A stretch of 6,974 nt of DNA from Bacteroidota bacterium (GTDB lineage: Bacteria; Bacteroidota; Bacteroidia; B-17B0; B-17BO), in assembly GCA_025356715.1 (NCBI GenBank), contig JANXRU010000346.1:1-6974 (forward strand), in the 5' to 3' direction. Below the pieces are notes generated by a model. That model did not search any database. It was given only the letters and a program-made list of their open reading frames with translations, and had not been told where the DNA came from. A program made the translations under genes and the position numbers. Each line of letters starts with the position of its first letter. Within the stretch, counting starts at the first letter, position 1. This document shows, in pieces, positions 1-6,693 of this stretch.

Positions 1-13
1 CATCTATTAAAGA

Positions 14-21
14 TATTTTTG
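14..21 (+). promoter_or_regulatory. Bacteroidota -7 promoter element for the OmpA-like gene
   Basis: TATTTTTG is an exact match to the Bacteroidota -7 consensus TAnnTTTG. The matching -33 TTG would lie left of the window, so only half the promoter is visible. Transcription would start a few bases after position 21. This places an upstream in-frame ATG at 23 at or before the transcript start and supports the ATG at 41 as the real start. Confidence 0.6.
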
Positions 22-40
22 CATGATAATCTCAACAGAA

Positions 41-1042
41 ATGAAAAAAATTTATTTACCAGCAGTCATTGCTTTAATTGCAATTAGCTCTTGTGTACCA
101 CAAAGACTATTAGAAGAATCTAAAGCTAAATTAGCACTTTGCGAAACTGAATCCAATGATGCAAAAAAAGCAGCTCAACAATCTGAAGCTACAGCCGCTG
201 AGTTAAAGGAGAAAATTGCTAAAGAAGAAAAAGAGCTTTTTGGTTTGCAAAGAGACACAGCGATTTTATCTACAAACCTTCGTTTATTGCAAAATAAGTA
301 TGATAAATTAAATTTGGTAAATGATCAATTGCTCGATAAATACAATAAAATGTTGCTGGGATCAGAAAAAGATAATGCTAAATTGAGTGGTCAATTACAA
401 CTAACCCAAGAACAATTATTAAGAAAAGAAGATGAATTAAAGGCGTTAGAAGCTCGATTGAATAAGCAACAACAAGACTTAGATGCTTTAGCGGCTCAGT
501 TAAAATTGCGTGAAGCTCGTGTGAACGAATTGGAAGATATTTTAAAGAAAAAAGATCAAGCATCAGCTGATTTGAAAAAGAAATTACAGGATGCTTTATT
601 CAATTTTGAAAATAAGGGATTGACTATTACTCAAAAAAATGGGAAAGTGTATGTGAGTTTGGACGAATCGTTATTGTTTGCTAGCGGAAAAACCTCAGTA
701 GAACCTAAAGGAATAGAAGCATTGAAAAATGTAGCTAAAGTTTTAGAACAAAATCCAGATATTAATATTGTAGTTGAAGGTCATACGGATGATGTGCCTA
801 TGAAGGGCGCGGGAGAAATTAAGGATAATTGGGATTTAAGTGTGATGCGCGCTACATCTGTTACAAAAATATTATTGCAAGGAGCTAATATTAATCCAAA
901 TCGTATTACTTCAGCTGGGCGCGGAGAATTTTTCCCGATTGATGCTGCTAAGACACCAGAGGCTCGTAAAAAGAATAGAAGAACGGAGATTATTTTAACA
1001 CCTAAGTTAGATGAGCTTTTAAAGGTGCTTGATAATAATTAA
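41..1042 (+). CDS. OmpA-family peptidoglycan-binding lipoprotein with coiled coil
   Basis: The 333-residue product is predicted to be an outer-membrane lipoprotein that grips peptidoglycan. Residues 1-17 form a lipoprotein signal (MKK, then a hydrophobic core) ending in the lipobox ISSC, with Cys18 as the lipidated residue. Residues ~20-185 are rich in Lys, Glu, Gln and Leu with heptad-like spacing and should form a long coiled coil across the periplasm. Residues ~195-320 are an OmpA C-terminal domain: GHTDD at 247-251, LSVMRATSV at 266-274 and NRRTEI at 312-317. The Asp after GHT and the Arg of the RA-V motif are the positions that bind diaminopimelate in this family. An in-frame ATG at 23 would add six residues before the signal peptide, but it is disfavoured by that signal and by the promoter element at 14-21. 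The family is certain; the specific role (tether, stress response or motor-like) is not. mscL follows 66 bases downstream with no terminator between them. Confidence 0.93.
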   Translation: MKKIYLPAVIALIAISSCVPQRLLEESKAKLALCETESNDAKKAAQQSEATAAELKEKIAKEEKELFGLQRDTAILSTNLRLLQNKYDKLNLVNDQLLDKYNKMLLGSEKDNAKLSGQLQLTQEQLLRKEDELKALEARLNKQQQDLDALAAQLKLREARVNELEDILKKKDQASADLKKKLQDALFNFENKGLTITQKNGKVYVSLDESLLFASGKTSVEPKGIEALKNVAKVLEQNPDINIVVEGHTDDVPMKGAGEIKDNWDLSVMRATSVTKILLQGANINPNRITSAGRGEFFPIDAAKTPEARKKNRRTEIILTPKLDELLKVLDNN

Positions 1043-1108
1043 TTTTCTTGCTATCAACTGAGTACTTTATACAATTTTAATAAATATAAACTTAAAAACT
1101 AGAAAAAA

Positions 1109-1486
1109 ATGGGAATGATTAAAGAATTCAAAGACTTTGTAATGAGAGGTAATGTGGTTGATTTAGCGGTGGGTGTGATTATTGGGGGCGCATTTAATAA
1201 AATAGTTTCTTCTTTAATAGAAGACGTAATTACGCCATTGATGCTAAAACCAGTATTAGAAGCGGCTCATGTATCTACATTGCAAGAATATGTTTGGCAT
1301 GGTTCTAAAATTGGATTATTCCTTAGTTCAGTAATTACATTTGTTTTAACAGCTTTTGTTTTATTTTTAATTATTAAAGGAATGAATGCTTCAAGAAAGA
1401 AAGAAGCTGAAGCTCCTGTTACTGCTCCAGAACCAAGTAACGAAGAAAAACTATTAATGGAAATTAGAGATTCTTTAAAAAAATAA
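1109..1486 (+). CDS. mscL: Large-conductance mechanosensitive channel MscL
   Basis: The product is the inner-membrane channel that opens under high membrane tension and vents solutes during osmotic downshock. It acts as a homopentamer. The N-terminal block (IKEF, MRGNVVDLAVGVIIGGAF, KIVSSL) is the MscL signature. Numbering in this block matches Escherichia coli, with Arg13, Leu19, Gly22 and Val23 (the pore constriction) at the same positions. TM1 spans about 16-43 and TM2 about 68-90, followed by a basic stretch (ASRKK), an Ala/Pro linker and the C-terminal helix EEKLLMEIRDSLKK. The protein has 125 residues against 136 in E. coli; the difference falls mainly in the periplasmic loop (about 44-66), which is short and poorly conserved. 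In TM2 the usual Asp-Phe pair appears as Thr77-Phe78. I see only weak promoter-like sequence in the 66-base gap upstream, so read-through from the OmpA-like gene is possible. A second Met at residue 3 is a less likely start. Confidence 0.97.
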   Translation: MGMIKEFKDFVMRGNVVDLAVGVIIGGAFNKIVSSLIEDVITPLMLKPVLEAAHVSTLQEYVWHGSKIGLFLSSVITFVLTAFVLFLIIKGMNASRKKEAEAPVTAPEPSNEEKLLMEIRDSLKK

Positions 1487-1506
1487 TTTTTTTAATACTT
1501 TATTAT

Positions 1507-1533
1507 AAAAGCCATCTTACTAAGATGGCTTTT
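1507..1533 (+). terminator. Rho-independent-type hairpin terminator after mscL
   Basis: The arms AAAAGCCATCTT (1507-1518) and AAGATGGCTTTT (1522-1533) pair perfectly over 12 bp around a 3-base loop (ACT). The A-run on the left arm and T-run on the right make it potentially active in both directions. It begins 20 bases after the mscL stop codon and isolates mscL from the membrane-protein gene that starts 31 bases after the hairpin. Confidence 0.9.
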
Positions 1534-1550
1534 ATGTTTTAATTAATTAT

Positions 1551-1558
1551 TACTTTTA
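1551..1558 (+). promoter_or_regulatory. Possible -7 element for the glycosyltransferase-like gene
   Basis: TACTTTTA matches TAnnTTTG at all fixed positions except the final G. It lies between the mscL terminator and the TTG start at 1565. No TTG is seen 17-23 bases upstream, where the sequence is the terminator arm, so this is a weak call. It rests mainly on the need for a promoter after a strong terminator. Confidence 0.3.
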
Positions 1559-1564
1559 TACATC

Positions 1565-2947
1565 TTGAAAAAAGTATTTAGCTATTTTATTAAATTCCCT
1601 TCAATAAGTACTATTGTACTTATTTGCTTAGCTATTATTGAAATTCATTTTAACCTAGCTCGATGGAATAATAAAACGGTTATTAATTGGGATGTTTTGG
1701 GTTATTACAGTTGTTTACCTTCATTATTTACGCCTGATGATATTAAGTTTAAACATCTTAATGATAGCTCAACCAAACAAATTAATACTTCTAAATACGT
1801 TGCTATAAGGCCAAATGATGGTTATGGTGCTATGAAGTTTTCTATAGGAATGGCGGTGTTGTATTCGCCTTTTTTTATAACCGCCCATCTCTTAGCGCAT
1901 CCATTAGGTTATGAGAATGATGGCTATTCGGAAATATATCATTTCTTCATAGAGTTTTCTGGATTGTTTTATTTACTGTTTGGGTTAATTTATTTACGAA
2001 AAACTCTACTCCTTTTTTATTCCGAAAAAATAACAGCCCTTAGTTTAGTGTTTGTTTTTTTTGGAACTAATTTATTGTGCTATGCTTCTTTTGAATCAGC
2101 TATGTCGCACGCGTATACGTTTTCTTTATTTTCAATATTTTTATATTATACTATTCAATTTTTAAAAGCTCCGAATCTAAAATTTACTATTTATTTAGCT
2201 ATTATATTTGGACTCATCGTGCTAGTAAGGCCTATTAACATGGTGTTTATCTTTACTGTTTTTTTACTTGGCATAAGTTCTTTAGATGATTTTATAAACA
2301 GAATAAAATTATTCATCAAACATTATAAACTAACAGGAACATTTATCCTCCTATTTTTTTTGGTTATTTTACCACAGCTATTGTATTGGAAATATGTGAC
2401 TGGAAGTTACCTGTATTTTTCCTACGGAAACGAGCGCTTTTATTTTAATCACCCTCATATTATGGATTGTTTAATTAGTTTCAGAAAGGGTTGGTTTATT
2501 TATTCGCCTTTAATCGTTTTTTCAATCATCGGTGTTGTGTTTATGTTTAAACAAAAATCGTTTCCATTTTTTTATCTCATTATTGTTTTAGCCCCACTTT
2601 ATTTATACATAATAAGTTCTTGGTGGTGTTGGTGGTATGGCGGTTCTTTTAGTCAACGTGCATTAATTGATTTATATCCTTTATTGGCATTTGGGTTTGC
2701 TACATTTTTTTACCGAGTATCATTTACGTCTAAAATAAAAAAAAGCATTATGTATAGTTTTATGACACTCTTATTACTGCTTAATTTATTCCAAACAGCT
2801 CAGTACAAGTATAATATTATCCATTACGATTCTATGACCTATAAAGCATATTTCAACGTTTTTGGCACTCTAGATTCTAAAGCTGTTAATCAGTCTTTCT
2901 TAAGTCATCCAAATCATGATAAAGCGATTAATGGATTAGATGATTAA
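1565..2947 (+). CDS. Polytopic membrane protein, GT-C glycosyltransferase-like
   Basis: This 460-residue protein has about ten to twelve hydrophobic segments (for example 12-32, 127-147, 156-176, 206-221, 257-276, 309-327, 333-350, 393-412). It resembles Bacteroidota membrane proteins annotated as glycosyltransferase family 39 or hypothetical. GT-C enzymes move sugars from polyprenyl-phosphate donors on the outer face of the inner membrane. Visible family-like motifs are NWDVLGYYSCLP at 41-52 (an acidic residue in the first external loop, as in GT-C catalytic sites), DGYSEIY at 119-125, SAMSHAY at 178-184, LVRPIN at 220-225 and GGSFSQRALIDLYP at 359-372. A Trp/Cys cluster, WWCWWYGG, precedes the last motif. 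The reading frame opens at 1547 without an ATG. TTG at 1565 gives MKKVF plus a membrane helix and is the only sensible start, since the next Met is residue 90. Donor, acceptor and catalytic activity cannot be read from the sequence. Confidence 0.8.
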   Translation: MKKVFSYFIKFPSISTIVLICLAIIEIHFNLARWNNKTVINWDVLGYYSCLPSLFTPDDIKFKHLNDSSTKQINTSKYVAIRPNDGYGAMKFSIGMAVLYSPFFITAHLLAHPLGYENDGYSEIYHFFIEFSGLFYLLFGLIYLRKTLLLFYSEKITALSLVFVFFGTNLLCYASFESAMSHAYTFSLFSIFLYYTIQFLKAPNLKFTIYLAIIFGLIVLVRPINMVFIFTVFLLGISSLDDFINRIKLFIKHYKLTGTFILLFFLVILPQLLYWKYVTGSYLYFSYGNERFYFNHPHIMDCLISFRKGWFIYSPLIVFSIIGVVFMFKQKSFPFFYLIIVLAPLYLYIISSWWCWWYGGSFSQRALIDLYPLLAFGFATFFYRVSFTSKIKKSIMYSFMTLLLLLNLFQTAQYKYNIIHYDSMTYKAYFNVFGTLDSKAVNQSFLSHPNHDKAINGLDD

Positions 2948-2971
2948 TGGATTCTGTATATTATTTTTTAA

Positions 2972-3041
2972 CTCCGTGTTGAATTTTCATTGTTTTATAT
3001 GTTTCCAACACAGAGGAAACAGAGATAGTAAGTTCACGGAG
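2972..3041. repeat. Intergenic inverted and tandem repeat, CTCCGTG/CACAGAG type
   Basis: CTCCGTGTTG (2972-2981) is complementary to CAACACAGAG (3006-3015) at 9 of 10 positions. CTCCGTG (2972-2978) is also an exact reverse complement of CACGGAG (3035-3041). Nested inside is a perfect 6-bp hairpin, GTTTCC (3001-3006) with GGAAAC (3015-3020). The right half carries a repeated unit: ACAGAG at 3010-3015, ACAGAG at 3019-3024 and ACGGAG at 3036-3041. The last is followed by ATTTTTT, so the 7-bp arm pair could double as a weak terminator for the upstream gene. The composition resembles short dispersed intergenic repeats seen in many bacterial genomes, but copy number cannot be judged from one window. 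Confidence 0.6.
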
Positions 3042-3091
3042 ATTTTTTCATTTTAGAGATGTTCTAATAAAAATCCTACACAAACGGTAAA

Positions 3092-3119
3092 TTGATTGCG
3101 TTGATTATTCCTATTTTTG
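3092..3119 (+). promoter_or_regulatory. Bacteroidota promoter (-33 TTG, -7 TATTTTTG) for the ABC permease
   Basis: TTG at 3092-3094 is followed after 17 bases by TATTTTTG at 3112-3119. Both elements fit the Bacteroidota consensus TTG / TAnnTTTG at acceptable spacing. The -7 element ends only four bases before the ATG at 3124, so the predicted transcript start falls at or very near the start codon. Confidence 0.7.
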
Positions 3120-3123
3120 TATC

Positions 3124-4365
3124 ATGGCATTACTTTTAAAAGAAAATATTAAGGTGGCAACTGATTCTATTAAAGGAAATAAGTTGAGGTCTTTTTTAAC
3201 CATGCTTATTATCTTTTTTGGCATTACTGCTTTAGTTGGCATATCGTCAGCTATTGACGCTATGAAAGGGTCTATCAATAGCAATTTTACAAGCATGGGT
3301 GCTAATTCATTTACAATACGGAATAAAGATGTTGGTATTCGAATTGGTAAGCGTGGCAAAAAAGCAAAACGCTATCAAGCTATAAATTATAAAGAGGCGA
3401 TGCGTTTTAAAGAGGAGTTTACATTTCCTGTAACAACAGCGATTTCAACGATGGCTTCTTTTAACGCACGTTTAAAATTTGAAGCTGTTAAAACAAATCC
3501 AAACATTCAAGTATTTGGTGCGGATGAAAATTATTTAGCCACAAGCGGATATGATTTAGAAAAAGGAATAAATTTTTCTCCGCAAGAATTAATTAGTGGC
3601 TCCAGTATGGTTATTATTGGTAAAGATGTAGAGTTTGATTTATTTAAAGGTAAACAAACGGCAATTGACAAAATGATAACTGTAGGAAGGTCTAAATATA
3701 AAATTATTGGTGTGCTTGCTAGTAAGGGAAATAGCATGGGTTTTGGCGGAGATAAAATTTGTATCATTCCATTAACTAATGCGCGGCAGTATTTTGGTAA
3801 ACCTGATATGAGTTTTACAATTAATGTGATGGCAAAAAACGCAACAGTGTTGGGTATTGCTTTAGGTGAAGCCGAAGGTTTGTTTAGAAAAATAAGGTCG
3901 GTACCGTTGGGGGAAGATGATAATTTTGAAATCACAAAATCAGATAGTTTAGCAGCGATGTTAATTGGCTTAACTAGTAAAGCATCCATGGGTTTTATTA
4001 TCATCGGTATCATTACCTTACTTGGTGCCGCTATTGGGTTAATGAATATTATGTTAGTATCAGTTACGGAGCGTACACGTGAAATCGGTATCCGTAAGGC
4101 TTTAGGAGCCACTTCGGAGACTATTAAAATGCAATTTTTAATTGAGAGTATTGTCATTTGCTTTATTGGCGGTATTTTTGGGATACTAATGGGAATTATT
4201 ATGGCCAATGGTATATCCCTTTATTTAAGTTCCGATTTTTTCATGCCTTGGTTTTGGGTTATTTTTGGATTTATAATATGTTTAATAGTAGGTTTATTAA
4301 GCGGTTATGTTCCCGCCAAACGTGCCTCTCAACTCGATCCTATTGAGAGCTTGAGATTTGAGTAG
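3124..4365 (+). CDS. ABC transporter permease, MacB/FtsX type
   Basis: The 413-residue inner-membrane subunit fits the MacB/LolC/FtsX-type (type VII) ABC systems, which couple cytoplasmic ATP hydrolysis to movement of a large periplasmic domain. Order of parts: an amphipathic start (LLLKENIKVATDSIKGNKLRS, residues 3-23), TM1 at about 22-44, a periplasmic MacB_PCD-like domain at about 45-285, then three helices of the FtsX domain (about 289-311, 337-358, 376-396). The cytoplasmic loop TERTREIGIRKALGA (315-329), which contacts the ATPase, is highly characteristic. So is the C-terminus PAKRAS...DPIESLRFE (397-413). Full-length MacB in Proteobacteria has the ATPase fused; here it is absent from the polypeptide, as is usual in Bacteroidota. 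No ATPase or MacA-like gene adjoins it in this window, so the partner must be encoded elsewhere. The start fits homologous N-termini. Substrate is unknown; export of a peptide, lipid or lipoprotein would fit. Confidence 0.92.
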   Translation: MALLLKENIKVATDSIKGNKLRSFLTMLIIFFGITALVGISSAIDAMKGSINSNFTSMGANSFTIRNKDVGIRIGKRGKKAKRYQAINYKEAMRFKEEFTFPVTTAISTMASFNARLKFEAVKTNPNIQVFGADENYLATSGYDLEKGINFSPQELISGSSMVIIGKDVEFDLFKGKQTAIDKMITVGRSKYKIIGVLASKGNSMGFGGDKICIIPLTNARQYFGKPDMSFTINVMAKNATVLGIALGEAEGLFRKIRSVPLGEDDNFEITKSDSLAAMLIGLTSKASMGFIIIGIITLLGAAIGLMNIMLVSVTERTREIGIRKALGATSETIKMQFLIESIVICFIGGIFGILMGIIMANGISLYLSSDFFMPWFWVIFGFIICLIVGLLSGYVPAKRASQLDPIESLRFE

Positions 4366-4383
4366 ATAAAATTTTATAATATT

Positions 4384-4391
4384 TATTTTTG
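4384..4391 (+). promoter_or_regulatory. -7 promoter element for the small membrane protein
   Basis: TATTTTTG is an exact TAnnTTTG match, the third identical copy in the window. The best -33 candidate is TTG at 4358-4360, 23 bases upstream, which is at the long end of accepted spacing and lies inside the end of the permease gene. It predicts a leader of roughly 30 bases before the ATG at 4427. An all-A/T inverted repeat (4379-4386 with 4401-4408) overlaps it and is probably coincidental. Confidence 0.5.
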
Positions 4392-4426
4392 ATTGATTTT
4401 ATAAATATAAACTCTAAGAATAAAAC

Positions 4427-4705
4427 ATGAGTCAATCAATGAGTAATAACTGGAAAATTTTTGTCTATACAATTGTTTCCGTTATATCTATTTTAATAAT
4501 TAGAGGGCTGTTAGGCTTGACAATAATTAATAACATTGGAATATTGATTGCTGTCACTATTGGTTTAATTTTTTATGGAATATATTTAAAAAGCAGACCT
4601 AAATTTGAAATTATTGGTTATGTAATTTTATGGACATCTCTTGCTTTTTTTATTTTAATCATAAGCTATTTACTATATTGGATTGTATATAAAGTTCGGA
4701 GCTAA
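4427..4705 (+). CDS. Small three-helix membrane protein of unknown function
   Basis: I do not recognise this 92-residue protein. It has three hydrophobic segments, about residues 10-30, 33-53 and 61-87. They are linked by short loops (for example LKSRPKFE at 54-61), and the protein ends in a basic tail (YKVRS). There is no signal peptide, lipobox or soluble domain. It is supported as a real gene by a good -7 promoter element, an ATG preceded by an A-rich stretch, and by filling the space between the permease and the convergent hydrolase with no competing frame. It starts 61 bases after the permease stop. Small Bacteroidota membrane proteins of this shape are common and mostly uncharacterised. 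It might be an accessory of the permease, but nothing in the sequence shows this. Confidence 0.65.
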   Translation: MSQSMSNNWKIFVYTIVSVISILIIRGLLGLTIINNIGILIAVTIGLIFYGIYLKSRPKFEIIGYVILWTSLAFFILIISYLLYWIVYKVRS

Positions 4706-4735
4706 TTCCTAATTCGTGGAGTGCCCATTAATTTG

Positions 4736-6616
4736 TTATTTCTTCAAAATTGGCAATATCACGCTTGAAGTATTATTTGCATCGTGATATAATGTAATAT
4801 CTGCTTTTATAAAATCCTTATCCGTACAATGATAAATATCGATGAACTGTTGCGGATTCCTATCTGATAAGGGAAACCAAGAGCTTTGAACTTGTATCAT
4901 CAATCGGTGTCCTTTCTTAAACGTATGTGCGATGTCTGGCAAATCAAATTTAACGGTTGTTAGTTTGTTAGGCTCAAAAGCTTCAGGTTTTTCAAATGAA
5001 TTTCGATATCTTCCTCTCATAATTTCTCCACGCACCAACATTTCGTAGCCATCCATTAAATAGGGTTTACCATTTCCTTTTCCATCAATAAGTGTGTCAT
5101 ATATAAAGCCATCCGGAAATACATCAATAATTTTTACGACAAAATCGGCATCAGTTGTTGAGATTGCTACTTTTAAATCCGCTGTTAACGTGCCAGCTAA
5201 CGTCAAATCATTTTCTAAGATGGTTGTTTTAAAAGTGATGACGTCTGTACGTCTGCTTGCAAAACGTTGGTCATCCGTCATGTATTCTCTTGTTCTGTTA
5301 GTTAATACATCTTCAGTATAAGGCACTGGCTTAGAAGGATTACTTGTATAAAAAGAAAAACCACCATCTGTTTTGGGTTTGTCAAATGTAAGTTGATTCT
5401 GGTTATTAAAATAAATAGGAGTTAAAGCGATGCCTTTTGGTGGCCAGGAATCAAGGCTTTTCCATGCATTTTCTCCCGTAAAAAAAATAGTGGCTTCTGC
5501 TAATTGATCAATAGAACCTTTTCCTTTTAAGTAATAATTAAAAAACGGAAACTCTATATGTTCTTGAAAGTATTTGGAAGTTTTACTACCGAAACGCACA
5601 TTGCCTAAAAAACTACCATCTCCTTTCGACCATCCACCGTGGAACCACGGACCCATCACAATTTTATTATTTGTTGTTGGGCTTTGTTTTTCAATAGCCT
5701 CATATAAACGCCAAGCGCCATAACAATCTTCGGCATCAAATAAACCACCAACAGTTAGCATAGCAGGTTTTACATTTTGGCAACCAACACGCGCATCTCT
5801 CGCTTGCCACCATTCATCGTAGTTTGGATGATTCATCAAATCTTTCCAAAACAAAATACTATCCCCCATCAATTTACTAAAATTAGAAAGTGCCCCAGTT
5901 TCCAAATAAAATTTATAGCTATCTTTTGTATAATAGGTAAACTCTTTAGGTCCAATAGTAGTAGGCTTAGGGCGAGGTTGACCGAATCCTGAATAAAAAT
6001 TAAAAGCATCGTTCAACATAAATGCACCATTGTGATGAAAGTCGTCGCCCTTAAACCACTCTGTTACCGGTGCTTGCGGACTAACAGCTTTGATTGCTGG
6101 GTGTCCGCTTAAAGCAGCCATCGTTGAATAAAAACCAGGATAAGATGTTCCGAAAACGCCTACGTTACCGTTATTATTGGGGATATTTTTTACTAACCAA
6201 TCAACAGCATCATAGGTATCACTTGCTTCATCAATATCAGTTTTCTTTTTTTTGTTAGGATTAAATGGTCTTACATCCATAAAGGTTCCCTCGCTCATCC
6301 AACGTCCGCGCACATCCTGAAACACAAAGATATATTCTTCTTTCAAATATTCTTTCCAATGAAATTCATGTAAGCGTGGTTGAATCTTATCTTCACCATA
6401 CGGCGCACATGAGTAGGGCGTACGAGTTATTAAAAATGGATGTTTTTCTTTTATGTTTTTTGGTGTGTAAACAGCTGTAAATAATTTCACGCCATCACGC
6501 ATGGTAATGGTATATTCTTTTTTAGTATAGTTGTCTTTTATCCATTTTTCATTAATGGTTTGAGCATTTGCAGATATACAAATGGATAAAATATATAAGA
6601 TGACTATTTTTTGCAT
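4736..6616 (-). CDS. Secreted CocE/NonD-family hydrolase, alpha-amino acid ester hydrolase-like
   Basis: This 626-residue secreted serine hydrolase belongs to the CocE/NonD (peptidase S15-like) superfamily. Residues 1-18 form a signal peptide (MQKIVILYILSICISANA) with likely cleavage before Gln19. The alpha/beta-hydrolase core covers about 30-375. It includes RTPY (65-68, oxyanion Tyr region), the nucleophile motif GTSYPG (156-161, Ser158), GDDFHHNGAF (190-199), GLFDAED (291-297, catalytic Asp294) and GPWFHGG (322-328, His326). The C-terminal part (about 390-620) fits the jelly-roll domain of the family. Asp192, Glu296 and Asp297 match the carboxylate cluster by which alpha-amino acid ester hydrolases hold the substrate's amino group. 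Asp192 lies 34 residues after the nucleophile, as in those enzymes. Likely substrates are alpha-amino esters or amides, including beta-lactam side chains; the natural one is unknown. The frame stays open to an ATG at 6694, but that start would bury the signal peptide behind 26 residues, so 6616 is preferred. The gene converges on the small membrane protein with 30 bases between stops and no clear terminator. Confidence 0.9.
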   Translation of the reverse strand: MQKIVILYILSICISANAQTINEKWIKDNYTKKEYTITMRDGVKLFTAVYTPKNIKEKHPFLITRTPYSCAPYGEDKIQPRLHEFHWKEYLKEEYIFVFQDVRGRWMSEGTFMDVRPFNPNKKKKTDIDEASDTYDAVDWLVKNIPNNNGNVGVFGTSYPGFYSTMAALSGHPAIKAVSPQAPVTEWFKGDDFHHNGAFMLNDAFNFYSGFGQPRPKPTTIGPKEFTYYTKDSYKFYLETGALSNFSKLMGDSILFWKDLMNHPNYDEWWQARDARVGCQNVKPAMLTVGGLFDAEDCYGAWRLYEAIEKQSPTTNNKIVMGPWFHGGWSKGDGSFLGNVRFGSKTSKYFQEHIEFPFFNYYLKGKGSIDQLAEATIFFTGENAWKSLDSWPPKGIALTPIYFNNQNQLTFDKPKTDGGFSFYTSNPSKPVPYTEDVLTNRTREYMTDDQRFASRRTDVITFKTTILENDLTLAGTLTADLKVAISTTDADFVVKIIDVFPDGFIYDTLIDGKGNGKPYLMDGYEMLVRGEIMRGRYRNSFEKPEAFEPNKLTTVKFDLPDIAHTFKKGHRLMIQVQSSWFPLSDRNPQQFIDIYHCTDKDFIKADITLYHDANNTSSVILPILKK

Positions 6617-6693
6617 GTTAATTTTTTTTGAATGATAAATGTATAAAAAATCAAACAATAATAAGTAGTATCTTAACGTTTTACTTTTTGTCA

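Noticed and set aside
378..563. Minus-strand frame inside the OmpA-like gene
   Set aside because: It is antisense to the coiled-coil region, and its Leu/Ile-rich hydrophobic product is what antisense reading of Lys/Glu/Gln-rich codons gives. It has no promoter and no family resemblance.
1043..1108. Promoter or terminator between the OmpA-like gene and mscL
   Set aside because: The candidate -7 sequences (TACTTTAT at 1063, TACAATTT at 1070) each miss two fixed consensus bases, and no stable hairpin is present.
3531..4208. Long open frame (225 codons) on the minus strand inside the ABC permease gene
   Set aside because: It lies wholly antisense to a confidently identified gene. Its protein is Ile/Pro/Lys-rich with no recognisable domain, a typical shadow of A/T-rich coding DNA.
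4379..4408. ATATTTAT/ATAAATAT inverted repeat after the ABC permease as a terminator
   Set aside because: The stem is only A/T pairs with a 14-base loop and no following T-run, so it is too weak to call. It also overlaps the promoter element of the next gene.
5094..5992. Two short plus-strand frames (5094-5321 and 5777-5992) within the hydrolase gene
   Set aside because: Both are antisense to the conserved hydrolase sequence and show no domain or promoter support.
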